This document shows positions 1 through 9,437 of a stretch of 64,000 nucleotides of DNA, one piece after another (position 1 is the first letter of the stretch; each line of letters opens with the position of its first letter). The DNA is from Bog-950 sp044225825 (GTDB lineage Bacteria; Bacteroidota; Bacteroidia; Chitinophagales; LD1), in assembly GCA_044225825.1 (NCBI GenBank), contig JBGAIB010000006.1, positions 290,535 through 354,534 of the forward strand, given 5' to 3'. Below the pieces are notes generated by a model, which was given only the letters and a program-made list of their open reading frames with translations, made no database searches and was not told the DNA's origin. The position numbers and the translations under genes are program-made.

Positions 1-2
1 CG

Positions 3-95
3 GAACAGTTTGTGAAAGCAAAGGTGCCGGCTGCTGTACTAGATTCGGAAATTATACGCTATGCCCCCTGGGTACGGGCACGATGGAGGCTTTAA
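3..95 (+). CDS. C-terminal fragment of an unknown protein (cut by window edge)
   Basis: The third forward frame is open from the window edge and gives 30 residues ending in a basic/aromatic tail (...RYAPWVRARWRL) before a TAA stop at 93-95. The composition (KAKVPAAVLDSEIIRY) looks like real protein, whereas the second frame is poor in this respect. Too little is present to name a family. It lies 75 bases upstream of the next gene on the same strand. Confidence 0.35.
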   Translation, partial: EQFVKAKVPAAVLDSEIIRYAPWVRARWRL

Positions 96-170
96 CCGCG
101 TAAGATGGCCGAATTAACGGAAACAACCCATGAATCACTAAACCTATCTTGCACTTATAAAACCCAGGCC

Positions 171-3100
171 ATGAAAACAACCCGATTAATTTTTACCCTT
201 GTAGCAGTTACAGTACTGCTATGGGGGCGTGCTCAAAACAGCTGTTTTGGTACCTTGTATTTTAATAGTTACACCCTGGGGTCGCCAATGGCAAACTTCA
301 CCTTTACCCCGGGGGTAGTATTAAAAAATAACTGGGGGGTTACCGATGTGTTTTGGAGCTTTGGTGATGGCACTACGGCTAATACGGGATTGACAACCAC
401 CGGGCATAGCTACACACCGGGAGCAGCGTCTTCGTATGAGGTTTGTTTGCATGTTACGGCCTATGACTCCTCCACCGGTAATTTTTGCACTGATAGTTTT
501 TGTAAAACGGTACCTATGTGTTGGCCTCCGCTGGGAGGGTTTAGCTATACAAAGAGCGGTACGTTTGTCAATTTTTCCATCTATACAGGTTGGGACCAGA
601 ATAACACCTATCCTTTTCCTGTTTACCTGTATATGGATTATGGAGACGGCAGCACGCCATTTACCTATAACGCTGCTTCGGCTATGTCGGTACCTGCGTC
701 GCATCAGTATCAAGCCCTGGGAACGTATCTTGTAACTCTACAGGCAGCAGATAGCTTTGGCTGTGCGAGAGATACCATCATCCCAATAACCATTGACAGT
801 AATACCTGCTACATGAATGCGGCGTTTAACTGGAGCCAGGGTGGGCTTAGCAATTCGAATCCCAATTACCAATCGCTTATTTCTACCTCTACATCCAATT
901 ATCCTATCACGAACTACTTCTGGAACATTAGCGGCGGCTCGCTGATGGGGGTTACAAATAGTGATACTGTTCAGGGATATGTAAATAATATAGGGGTTAA
1001 CCATACGGTAACTCTAATAATTACCAATTCGATTGGCTGTAAGGACACGGCTATACAGGTTATTCATCCTGACACCTGTAATTTGCAGATTGCTGTAACC
1101 ACAACGCTTAAAAATGCCTTTGGCGGTAACCAGGATACGCTTCTATATACTATAAATACTACAAGTGGCCATTTGCCGGTGTCGTCGGTAAATGTGGTTT
1201 GTCGCGATTTGAGTAGCGGCACTTATATAGGTTACACTACTACGGCCTCCGGTTTCTTTTTCATTCAACCCGGTGGTTCGTATGTTATAGAAGCCGGTTT
1301 GTATGATGATATCGGTTGTTACGATTCGGTACATGTGGCAGTTAATAATCCTGATCCTTTGGTTTGTAACCTAAATGCCTCGTTTACCACCAACCAGGGA
1401 GGTACGCAAAACACGCTGGCCCACCTGATGGCCCTGCAGTCTACATCCACCTCGCCAGCTGGCGTTGCTACCTACAACTGGAGCATACTCAATGGCAGTT
1501 ACAACTGGATTAACGGTACAAACTGGCCGTTGGCACAGGTAATGCTTAATACTCCGGGCTATGCTTATAACGTACGGTTAATTGTTACCGATTCGCTGGG
1601 TTGCCGCGATACGGTGATACAATCGGTGGTGCTGGATACCTGTAACCTAAGCCATAACATCACCTTTAATTTATCCAACACCATTTCCAGTAATCAGGAT
1701 ACCATTGTGTATACAGCCCAGTTTATTACTTCGCATGTGCCGGTACAGCATCAGTCGGTGATGTTATATAGCTATCCTAACGGTACCGTGGCAGGCAGCA
1801 GCACCAACCTCAGCGGCTATTTGTTTATACCTGCCGCTAATGCTACCTATCAGCTTGTGTTTTATGCGTACGACGATATAGGCTGCGTGGATTCGGCAAT
1901 TTATATGGTTACCAATACTAATGCAGCATCCTGTAATACACATGCGTTGTTCAGCTATCAAAACATGGGGAATAATGTTGTACAGTTTACTAATACATCT
2001 TCCTCAACGAATGGCTATAGCAGTCAGTGGACTTTTTATAACCAGGTAAGTATGATCGGCACTTCTACAGGAAGTAATCCGCAGTTCCAGTTTAGCGGGG
2101 CGCAGCCCTACTACGCCACATTGGTTGTGCGGGATTCGTTTAATAGTATTTGTTGGGATTCGATGGTGTATGTGCAACTGAATTTAGCAAACGGGCCAAC
2201 CTGCCTTACGATTAAGCCTAATGCTGCCCAGGGTTTGGATGCCATGATACGCGACATAAACGCTACCACAAACTATGGTGCTGTAACTGATATAAATGCC
2301 GGGTATAACACGATTAATACCGTGCCTGCTATCTCGCGTTCATTGTTGAAATTTGATCTTTCTTCTATTCCATCAGGCGCGGTTATTACTTCTGCACGCC
2401 TATCCTTGTATCACGACCCCGCAGTTGCCCATAGTACCAATACGTCAAACGATATTAAGCTGGCGGCCATTACCGCAGCCTGGAATGAGAACACGGTTAC
2501 CTGGGCCAACCAACCGGCTACCGCAGTAAGCGGCTTAAACATTGGCAATGCACCCTCCACCACTTCCGATAAACTGAATGTGGATGTAAGTTCTTTTGTG
2601 CAGAGCTGGGTGAATGGCAGCATGACCAATAACGGTTGGATGGTGACACTAAATACTGAAAGCGGTGCCCTGGGCCGGTTCCAGATTTATGCCAGCAGCG
2701 ATAATGCTGATTCAACCCGTTGGCCGGAACTGGTTATCTGCTACCAGGTGCCGAGCAGCAATTGCTTAACGCTGCAGCCTGATTCAACGGCCGGTATTGA
2801 TGCCCATATTTTTGAATTAACACCTAACACAGCCTCCGGTAGCTGGCCTGATTTTTCGGCTAGCCAGTGGACTTATAATTCGGTGCCCGGCGAGGACCGC
2901 GGACTTATCAAATTTGACTTGTCCGCAATTCCGGTAGGGGCCACGGTTACATCCGCAACTCTATCGTTGTATGCCAACATCAATTCAGTTGGTGGATATA
3001 GCGGTCAGCCTACGTATGGCAGTAACAATGCCAGTTATTTAAAATTTATAACCGGTAGCTGGAGCGAGAATACGGTTAACTGGAACAATCAGCCAAGTGT

Positions 3101-5807
3101 TACAACAGCCGGTCAGATTTTGCTACCACAGGCTACCAGTACCGTAATGGATTATACCAATATTGATGTTACGACCTTTGCGCAGAATTGGGTTAATACC
3201 CCGGCGCAGAACAATGGCATGATGCTGGATATGATAGGCACTAACTATTACAATAGCCTAATTTTTTGCAGCAGTGATAACCCGATTGCTTCCAAGCGAC
3301 CTAAACTGGTAATTTGTTACAGTACTACCCCTTGCAGCGTGCAGGCTAACTTTAGTGCTACTACCAGTGCAGGTGCAGGTACCAACCCGGATACTGCAAC
3401 ACTCACTAATTTATCAAGCGGTTCTATTGCCTCTTACGAAGCGTTTGCGCATAATAATGTAACCGGCAACCTTTACAGTTACAAATCGGGCACTGCGTTT
3501 AACAGCGTGCGGTGGTTGCCGATACCTAAGGATACAGCTGTAACCCTCTGTATGGTGGTGCACGATTCATCAGGTATTTGTACCGATACTTTCTGCTCCA
3601 CGGTATTCAGCGGAACCTGCACGGTTAATGCCAACTTTACTTTCACCGCTACAGGCTCTACGGTAACCTTCTATAACAACAGTACCGGTAATCCATCGCT
3701 GATAGGTTATAACTGGACTTTTGCCGGAGGCACACCTGCCAGCAGTACAGCGGTGAATCCTGTAGTTGTGTTTGCGCAGAATGGCGTGCATACCGTTTGT
3801 CTTAACGCGCTTAGCAGTGGCGGCTGCACCAATAACTTCTGCGATACCGTAGTTACCACCCCGCCACCGGTAAATGATACGCTTTGTGGTATGGTGTTTA
3901 ACGATGCCAATGGCAACGGCATATTCGATGTAGGCGAACATGTACGACCTAACAGTACGGTAGTGGTAGATGGCACTACGTATTTAACCGGCAGTAATGG
4001 ATTTTACGAGGCTATGGTAAGTGCAGGTAATCACAGCATATGGTTGAATGCCCCGGTAGGCTGGGCGCAAACCTATCCGCAAAACCCGCTTACCTATAAT
4101 TTAACTACTGCGCCGAACGAACATATGTGTGGTTTGGATTTTGGTATGCGCGACGATACCCTGTTGCTTTCGGGTATTGTTTATACTGATAATAACGCCA
4201 ATGGTTTATACGATGCAGGTGATGCGCCTATTGCAAATGCACCTGTGCATATTGCAGGTAGTGGCAATAACTATGCGGTAACCACTAATGCACAGGGCTA
4301 TTATACTTTGATGGTATATAGCGGCACCTATACGGTAAGTTATGTGCCCAATGCGGGCATGGTGTTAACACAGCCAATCAATCCTTCTACCTATACAATT
4401 ACCGTTGTAACCAATAGCGTAGCAGGTTTAAACTTTGGCGTGCGCAGCAATCTGGTAACCATTACCGGCAAGGTTTACCTGGATGCTAATAACAACGGGG
4501 TGTTTGATGCAGGCGAAATTGGTGTTGCCGGGCAACTGGTGCACATCAATAACCTTGTAGTAAGCAGCGTAGGCGCCGGCGACTGGAGCGTAGTGGTGCC
4601 CGCAGGTTTCTATACGGTAATGTATACACCAAGTGGCAACTATTCGGGCTATACGGCCACTCCAACTTCGTATAACGTAAACGCGGCAACAGCCGGCAAT
4701 ACCTACGGCGGCAATAATTTCGGCTTGCATATAAACCCGGGTACCGGCGATGTATGTGTAACCCTTACCCAATACAGTAATGTAGTGGCAACCTTTCCGG
4801 CTATGTATAAAATTTATGTGTCGAACAATGGTAATATACCAATGGCCGGTACGCTGTATATGTATTTCGACCCGCACCTGACCTACGACCATGCCAATGT
4901 TACGCCCACCAGTGTAAGCCAGTCAAACTACCTGGTAAGCTGGCATGCTACCCTGGCCCTGGGGCAAACCCTTTTATATCAGCCGTTCTTTTACTGCAAC
5001 CAGAATGCCGTATTGGGAGCTCCGGTATTTAATGCTATCAGTTTTGTGCCTGATAACGGCTTTGTGGATGTTAACCCCGGCTGTAACGAAGATACCCTGC
5101 ACCAGGTGGTAGAAGGCAGTTGGGACCCGAACGATAAGCAGGTTTCGCCAGTGGGTGAGGATGCACAGCATTTTATTTCGCCGGACCAACCGCTGGATTA
5201 TACCATTACCTTCCAGAACACAGGCACATCGCCAGCTGTGAATGTGATTTTGCTTGACACCATACGGCCCGAACTGGATATTGCGTCATTTGAAATGAAA
5301 TCGGCCAGCCATCCCTGCCATGTGCAACTGGAAGGACGCGAGTTGACCGTGATATTCAGCAACATTATGCTGCCGGATAGCGGAACCAATTTTGAGGGAT
5401 CTATGGGTTTTGCTTCGTTTACGCTTAAACCTGTAAGCGGCCTGGCCGAAGGCACTGAATTGCATAACAGTGCAGGTATTTACTTTGATTACAACCAGGT
5501 GGTGCTTACAAATACTACCCTGAATACTATTGATTATCACCTGGGGCTTGGCGATTTAGCCAAGGGCAGTGCAAGCATTACCCTGCAGCCAAATCCATTT
5601 AAGCAGTTTACGACGGTAGTAGTTGAAGGCTTGAAAGGGGCCGCAACCTTGGAGATTATGGACCTTAGCGGCAGGATAGTTCGCGAAGTGCCGGCTACCG
5701 ATGGCTTGTTTACCGTTTACCGGGGCGATATGGCCTCGGGACTTTACCTGTTCCGGGTTAAGCAAAACAACCAGGTTATAGGGCAGGGTAGAATGATCGC
5801 CCAATAG
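171..5807 (+). CDS. Giant T9SS-secreted surface protein with PKD, DNRLRE-like and SdrD B-like repeats
   Basis: The start is placed at the ATG at 171 because a signal peptide (MKTTRLIFTLVAVTVLLWGRAQ) begins there; the frame is open further upstream without a leader. It encodes 1,878 residues. In order I see: PKD-like modules to about residue 675 (FGDGT and YDSSTGNFC-type motifs, many paired Cys); two tandem copies of about 190 residues beginning CLTIKPNAAQGLDA and CLTLQPDSTAGIDA, matching the DNRLRE pattern (SLLKFDLSSIPSGA, WNENTVTWANQP); two more PKD-like units; three SdrD B-like repeats from about 1,239 to 1,530 with Ca-loop-like DANGNGIFD, DNNANGLYD and DANNNGVFD; a DUF11-like region with DPNDKQVSP near 1,651; and a C-terminal T9SS type A sorting domain from about 1,800 (LQPNPFKQFTT...LSGRIV...GLYLFRVKQ). 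Inferred role: adhesin or structural surface protein exported by T9SS. A strong terminator follows. Confidence 0.88.
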   Translation: MKTTRLIFTLVAVTVLLWGRAQNSCFGTLYFNSYTLGSPMANFTFTPGVVLKNNWGVTDVFWSFGDGTTANTGLTTTGHSYTPGAASSYEVCLHVTAYDSSTGNFCTDSFCKTVPMCWPPLGGFSYTKSGTFVNFSIYTGWDQNNTYPFPVYLYMDYGDGSTPFTYNAASAMSVPASHQYQALGTYLVTLQAADSFGCARDTIIPITIDSNTCYMNAAFNWSQGGLSNSNPNYQSLISTSTSNYPITNYFWNISGGSLMGVTNSDTVQGYVNNIGVNHTVTLIITNSIGCKDTAIQVIHPDTCNLQIAVTTTLKNAFGGNQDTLLYTINTTSGHLPVSSVNVVCRDLSSGTYIGYTTTASGFFFIQPGGSYVIEAGLYDDIGCYDSVHVAVNNPDPLVCNLNASFTTNQGGTQNTLAHLMALQSTSTSPAGVATYNWSILNGSYNWINGTNWPLAQVMLNTPGYAYNVRLIVTDSLGCRDTVIQSVVLDTCNLSHNITFNLSNTISSNQDTIVYTAQFITSHVPVQHQSVMLYSYPNGTVAGSSTNLSGYLFIPAANATYQLVFYAYDDIGCVDSAIYMVTNTNAASCNTHALFSYQNMGNNVVQFTNTSSSTNGYSSQWTFYNQVSMIGTSTGSNPQFQFSGAQPYYATLVVRDSFNSICWDSMVYVQLNLANGPTCLTIKPNAAQGLDAMIRDINATTNYGAVTDINAGYNTINTVPAISRSLLKFDLSSIPSGAVITSARLSLYHDPAVAHSTNTSNDIKLAAITAAWNENTVTWANQPATAVSGLNIGNAPSTTSDKLNVDVSSFVQSWVNGSMTNNGWMVTLNTESGALGRFQIYASSDNADSTRWPELVICYQVPSSNCLTLQPDSTAGIDAHIFELTPNTASGSWPDFSASQWTYNSVPGEDRGLIKFDLSAIPVGATVTSATLSLYANINSVGGYSGQPTYGSNNASYLKFITGSWSENTVNWNNQPSVTTAGQILLPQATSTVMDYTNIDVTTFAQNWVNTPAQNNGMMLDMIGTNYYNSLIFCSSDNPIASKRPKLVICYSTTPCSVQANFSATTSAGAGTNPDTATLTNLSSGSIASYEAFAHNNVTGNLYSYKSGTAFNSVRWLPIPKDTAVTLCMVVHDSSGICTDTFCSTVFSGTCTVNANFTFTATGSTVTFYNNSTGNPSLIGYNWTFAGGTPASSTAVNPVVVFAQNGVHTVCLNALSSGGCTNNFCDTVVTTPPPVNDTLCGMVFNDANGNGIFDVGEHVRPNSTVVVDGTTYLTGSNGFYEAMVSAGNHSIWLNAPVGWAQTYPQNPLTYNLTTAPNEHMCGLDFGMRDDTLLLSGIVYTDNNANGLYDAGDAPIANAPVHIAGSGNNYAVTTNAQGYYTLMVYSGTYTVSYVPNAGMVLTQPINPSTYTITVVTNSVAGLNFGVRSNLVTITGKVYLDANNNGVFDAGEIGVAGQLVHINNLVVSSVGAGDWSVVVPAGFYTVMYTPSGNYSGYTATPTSYNVNAATAGNTYGGNNFGLHINPGTGDVCVTLTQYSNVVATFPAMYKIYVSNNGNIPMAGTLYMYFDPHLTYDHANVTPTSVSQSNYLVSWHATLALGQTLLYQPFFYCNQNAVLGAPVFNAISFVPDNGFVDVNPGCNEDTLHQVVEGSWDPNDKQVSPVGEDAQHFISPDQPLDYTITFQNTGTSPAVNVILLDTIRPELDIASFEMKSASHPCHVQLEGRELTVIFSNIMLPDSGTNFEGSMGFASFTLKPVSGLAEGTELHNSAGIYFDYNQVVLTNTTLNTIDYHLGLGDLAKGSASITLQPNPFKQFTTVVVEGLKGAATLEIMDLSGRIVREVPATDGLFTVYRGDMASGLYLFRVKQNNQVIGQGRMIAQ

Positions 5808-5837
5808 CACCCAACTTTTTGAACCTGAAAGCACTAA

Positions 5838-5866
5838 GGCAGCGGTAACGTCCGCTGCCTTTTTTT
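5838..5866 (+). terminator. Rho-independent terminator after the giant surface protein
   Basis: A perfect 8-bp stem GGCAGCGG / CCGCTGCC with a 6-base loop is followed directly by seven T. It lies 30 bases after the stop of the large surface protein and isolates it from groS. Confidence 0.9.
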
Positions 5867-6038
5867 GTTCGCTACCCTAATATGGACGATTAAACATTTT
5901 TATATTTGAAAATCAATTGATTGTGATGATTTGCGCCTTTGACGTAAAGGCAGTCCAGGTACGGCCTAACTGTCAAAATTTTGGTTGTCACTGAAGGATT
6001 TTCAGCCATTTCTGCCAAAAAATCAGTCGATTTCGGGC

Positions 6039-6054
6039 TGGCACGAAGTCTGCT
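6039..6054 (+). promoter_or_regulatory. Candidate sigma-54-type (-24/-12) promoter of groSL
   Basis: TGGCACGAAGTCTGCT matches the sigma-54 consensus TGGCAC-N5-TTGCW with one mismatch (C for the first T), and the invariant GG (6040-6041) and GC (6052-6053) are separated by exactly 10 bases. It lies 72 bases before the groS ATG. The rest of the 318-base gap (5808-6125) holds the preceding terminator, a TATATTTG at 5901-5908 that fits the Bacteroidota -7 motif TAnnTTTG but has no convincing -33 partner, and a short inverted repeat CTGAA-N5-TTCAG at 5991-6005. No CIRCE-like element was seen. Function is inferred from the motif only. Confidence 0.5.
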
Positions 6055-6125
6055 ATATTCGCACCGCAAATTTGCACCTCGCACATAGGCGGGGTTAACA
6101 TTGTTAAACTTAAAAACCAAATACT

Positions 6126-6404
6126 ATGGCAGATGTAAAAATTACCCCACTCGCCGACAGAGTGCTGGTAAAACCGGCTGAAGCAGAAACCAAAACTGCA
6201 GGCGGTATTATTATCCCCGATTCAGCTAAAGAAAAACCGCAACGTGGAACTGTGATAGCTGTAGGACCGGGCAAAAAAGACGAACCTACCACCGTTAAGA
6301 AAGGCGACACCGTATTGTACGGCAAATACAGCGGCACCGAGTTACAGGTGGATGGTGTTGATTACCTGATCATGAAAGAGAGCGACATCTTCGCAATTAT
6401 TTAA
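6126..6404 (+). CDS. groS: Co-chaperonin GroES
   Basis: This 92-residue protein is the heptameric lid of the GroEL folding chamber in the cytosol. It shows the family hallmarks: N-terminal ITPLADRVLVKP, the mobile loop region AETKTAGGIIIPDSAKEKPQRG, the conserved VIAVGPGKKDE and the C-terminal YGKYSGTELQVDGVDYLIMKESDIFAII. The length is normal for the family. It is followed 95 bases later by groL in the usual groS-groL order, and it is preceded by a possible sigma-54-type promoter. Confidence 0.98.
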   Translation: MADVKITPLADRVLVKPAEAETKTAGGIIIPDSAKEKPQRGTVIAVGPGKKDEPTTVKKGDTVLYGKYSGTELQVDGVDYLIMKESDIFAII

Positions 6405-6499
6405 GCGACAAGTAATATTTGCGACTGGCGAGTTTCGACTTTTCGCTTTTCGGGATATTGAAAGTCGAGCAATCATTCAAAAAATTAAACCATAGAATT

Positions 6500-8137
6500 A
6501 TGTCAAAAATTATTCTGTTCGAAAAGGACGCCCGCGATAAACTGAAAGCCGGCGTTGATAAATTGGCCAATGCTGTTAAAGTTACTTTAGGCCCTAAAGG
6601 CCGCAACGTTATCATCGATAAAAAATTCGGTGCTCCATCGGTAACCAAGGACGGTGTAAGCGTTGCTAAAGAAATTGAACTGGAAGACCCGATTGAAAAC
6701 ATGGGTGCCCAGATGACCAAAGAGGTTGCCAGCAAAACTGCCGACCAGGCCGGTGACGGTACCACTACCGCAACTGTGTTAGCCCAGGCAATTGTAGGCC
6801 CCGGTTTAAAAGCCCTGGCCAGCGGTGCTAACCCTATGGATTTGAAACGCGGTATCGACAAAGCGGTGAAAGCCATTGTTGAGAACCTGAAAAAGCAAAG
6901 CGAACAAGTAGGTAAAGATTTCAGCAAAATCGAACAGGTTGCTTCGATCTCTGCCAACAACGATAACGAAATCGGTAAGATGATTGCCGATGCTATGAAG
7001 AAAGTAGGCACCGAAGGTGTAATTACTGTAGAAGAAGCCAAAGGCACTGAAACGGAAGTTAAAACCGTAGAAGGTATGCAGTTTGACCGTGGCTACCTGT
7101 CGCCTTACTTTGTTACCAACCCTGAGAGCATGGAAGCTGACCTGGAAGGTGCCCTGCTGTTGATTTACGACAAGAAGATCAGCAACATGCGCGAACTGCT
7201 CCCTATCCTGGAGAAAGTTGCTCAAAGTGGCCGTCCGCTGGTAATTATTGCGGAAGAAGTTGAAGGCGAAGCTTTAGCTACCCTGGTAGTAAACAAACTG
7301 CGCGGCACTATTAAAGTAGCTGCTGTTAAAGCTCCGGGCTTTGGCGACCGTCGCAAAGAAATGCTGAAAGATATCGCCATCCTTACCGGTGGTATTGCTA
7401 TCAGCGAAGAGATGGGTTACAAACTGGAAAACGCTGACTTCAGCTACCTGGGTCAGGCCGAGAAAGTTACCATCGACAAAGACAACACGACTATTGTAAA
7501 CGGTAAAGGCGATACTGATCAGATCAAAGCCCGCATCGAAGAAATTAAGGCACAAATCGAAAAAACCACCTCGGACTACGACCGCGAGAAATTGCAGGAA
7601 CGTTTAGCCAAGCTGAGCGGTGGTGTAGCGGTGTTATACATCGGCGCTCCTACCGAAGTGGAAATGAAAGAAAAGAAAGACCGTGTGGATGATGCCTTAC
7701 ATGCTACCCGTGCTGCGGTTGAAGAAGGTATTGTTGCCGGCGGTGGTGTAGCATATGTGCGTGCACAAGCTGCCCTCGAAAAACTGAAAGGTGATAACGA
7801 CGACGAAACTACCGGTATCGCTATCGTTCGCCGTGCAATCGAAGAACCACTGCGCCAGATTGTGGTAAACAGCGGTTTGGAAGGTTCTATTGTGGTACAG
7901 AAAGTGCGCGAAGGCAAAGATGACTTTGGTTACAATGCCCGTACCGACGAATACCAGAACCTGAAGAAAGCAGGTGTTATTGACCCTACCAAGGTTTCGC
8001 GTATTGCCCTTGAAAACGCTGCCTCTATCGCCAGCATGTTACTGACTACCGAAGCGGTAATCGTTGACAAGCCGGAAGAGAAGAAAGCAGGTGGAATGCC
8101 TGGCGGCGGAATGCCTGACATGGGCGGTATGATGTAA
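6500..8137 (+). CDS. groL: Chaperonin GroEL
   Basis: This is the 60-kDa ring chaperonin (545 residues) that folds proteins in the cytosol using ATP, together with the GroES encoded just upstream. The start is the ATG at 6500 (MSKIILFEKDARDKLK), which gives the family N-terminus; the frame is open upstream but carries unrelated residues. Visible hallmarks are VTLGPKGRNVIIDKKFGAP, the ATP-binding DGVSVAKEIELED and AGDGTTTATVLAQAI, the GVITVEEAKGTETEVKTVEGMQFDRGY stretch (quoted in parts of the same motif, split around residue 180), the AAVEEGIVAGGG signature and a C-terminal GGM-rich tail (GGMPGGGMPDMGGMM). A terminator follows 42 bases downstream. Confidence 0.98.
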   Translation: MSKIILFEKDARDKLKAGVDKLANAVKVTLGPKGRNVIIDKKFGAPSVTKDGVSVAKEIELEDPIENMGAQMTKEVASKTADQAGDGTTTATVLAQAIVGPGLKALASGANPMDLKRGIDKAVKAIVENLKKQSEQVGKDFSKIEQVASISANNDNEIGKMIADAMKKVGTEGVITVEEAKGTETEVKTVEGMQFDRGYLSPYFVTNPESMEADLEGALLLIYDKKISNMRELLPILEKVAQSGRPLVIIAEEVEGEALATLVVNKLRGTIKVAAVKAPGFGDRRKEMLKDIAILTGGIAISEEMGYKLENADFSYLGQAEKVTIDKDNTTIVNGKGDTDQIKARIEEIKAQIEKTTSDYDREKLQERLAKLSGGVAVLYIGAPTEVEMKEKKDRVDDALHATRAAVEEGIVAGGGVAYVRAQAALEKLKGDNDDETTGIAIVRRAIEEPLRQIVVNSGLEGSIVVQKVREGKDDFGYNARTDEYQNLKKAGVIDPTKVSRIALENAASIASMLLTTEAVIVDKPEEKKAGGMPGGGMPDMGGMM

Positions 8138-8178
8138 TCTGAACAGACGTTAAATACCAGTCATCAGACAAATACAAG

Positions 8179-8207
8179 GCCTCTCGCGAAAGCGGGGGGC
8201 TTTTTTT
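8179..8207 (+). terminator. Rho-independent terminator after groL
   Basis: A 9-bp stem (GCCTCTCGC pairing with GCGGGGGGC, including G-U pairs) closes a GAAA tetraloop and is followed by seven T. Confidence 0.9.
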
Positions 8208-8308
8208 ATGGAATAATAGCAGTGGACCGGTATGGGAGGCCTGTCCCTTTATTAAGGTATTTGATTATAAATTAATAGGAGCAACATTTATAGTTATAAA
8301 CTAACCAT

Positions 8309-9373
8309 ATGCTCCACACCTCCACCATTAACCCGAAAATTGCCTGCATGATGTCGTCTATTGCGTATTGCAAAAATCCGCAACAGGCGCTTAATACCTA
8401 TTTGCCGGGCTGGCAGGTACTGTGGAATCCGACAGCGGTAGATGGTACGTATGCTTTTGTTGCCCGTAATACCGGTACCAATAATTATGTAGTGGCGGTG
8501 CGGGGATCGCTGCTCGATTTTAGCTGGGGCGCTTTTTATAACTGGATTGAACAGGATTTGAACGTGGGCACGCAGGTTCCATGGAAGTACACCCAGGGCG
8601 TTAGCAATGCCCAAATTTCGCAGGGCAGCTGGGATGCTTTTCAGGACCTGGTAAATATGACAGATCCAACTACCGGCCAATCGTTGTGGATGGTGCTGGA
8701 TGCAGCACCAGCAACCTCGGAAATTGCGGTGGTAGGCCATAGCCTGGGCGGTAACCTTGCCACCGTATTTGCTTCGTATCTCTTCTGGAATTTTAGTGCC
8801 AGTGGCCACCCGCGTACCAATCTTTCGGTGTGCACCTTTGCAGCACCGGCGGCCGGCAATCAATTTTTTGCTCAGGACTTTAACGGCAAACTACCCAATA
8901 GCATGCGGTTTGAAAATGTAAATGATATTGTGCCTAAGTTTCCGGTAGCAACGGCTGTGTTTGACCTGGGGAGTTTGTATGTTCCTTCGCCCAATGCGGA
9001 GGAAATCATTTTATTTCATTTGGGTTACGATATGTCGCTCAGTTACTTTTTCGACGGAGTTTCGTTTACTATTGCCGGTTTTGAATATAAAAGCGGATTT
9101 TACATTAACGGAACCTGGGTTAATTCTTCTTATACTCAACCCGATGGCAGCGGATATTTGATTAACGTACCGGTTTCGGGTAAATACCCAGCCAATGATG
9201 TAACCGATTGGCTGGAAGAAGCCGGTTACCAGCACAGTATCAATCAATATTCTACGGCATTAGGTGTGCCCATTATTACCTGTATACCAAGCGTAGATCT
9301 TAAATTGAAAGTAACTAAACCAAAAGCACCCGGTGCAAAGCCAAAAAAGAAGAAGAAAGCGGTCAAAAAATAA
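8309..9373 (+). CDS. Lipase class 3-like alpha/beta hydrolase
   Basis: The 354-residue protein carries a nucleophile elbow AVVGHSLGGNLATVFASYLF with Ser145. This is preceded by the typical early strand YVVAVRGSLLDFSWGAFYNWIEQDL, seen here in parts, and followed by TFAAPAAGNQFFAQDF and FENVNDIVPKFP, the latter holding the likely acid Asp. This layout matches fungal lipase-like (class 3) hydrolases. No signal peptide is visible, so a cytosolic or non-classically located enzyme is inferred. The C-terminus is a lysine-rich tail (PGAKPKKKKKAVKK), unusual for a lipase and possibly a nucleic-acid or membrane-surface contact. The substrate cannot be predicted. Confidence 0.75.
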   Translation: MLHTSTINPKIACMMSSIAYCKNPQQALNTYLPGWQVLWNPTAVDGTYAFVARNTGTNNYVVAVRGSLLDFSWGAFYNWIEQDLNVGTQVPWKYTQGVSNAQISQGSWDAFQDLVNMTDPTTGQSLWMVLDAAPATSEIAVVGHSLGGNLATVFASYLFWNFSASGHPRTNLSVCTFAAPAAGNQFFAQDFNGKLPNSMRFENVNDIVPKFPVATAVFDLGSLYVPSPNAEEIILFHLGYDMSLSYFFDGVSFTIAGFEYKSGFYINGTWVNSSYTQPDGSGYLINVPVSGKYPANDVTDWLEEAGYQHSINQYSTALGVPIITCIPSVDLKLKVTKPKAPGAKPKKKKKAVKK

Positions 9374-9437
9374 CAGCCCCTCATCAGCATGCAGCAACGT
9401 ACACTGGTAAACAGGGTAATTCTTATCTTTCAACTGC

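Noticed and set aside
4428..4892. Open frame on the minus strand inside the giant surface protein
   Set aside because: It lies opposite well-supported SdrD B-like repeats, has no start context or family character, and such antisense frames are common in repeat DNA.
5901..5908. TATATTTG as the -7 box of groSL
   Set aside because: No matching -33 element at the right distance and it is more than 200 bases from groS.
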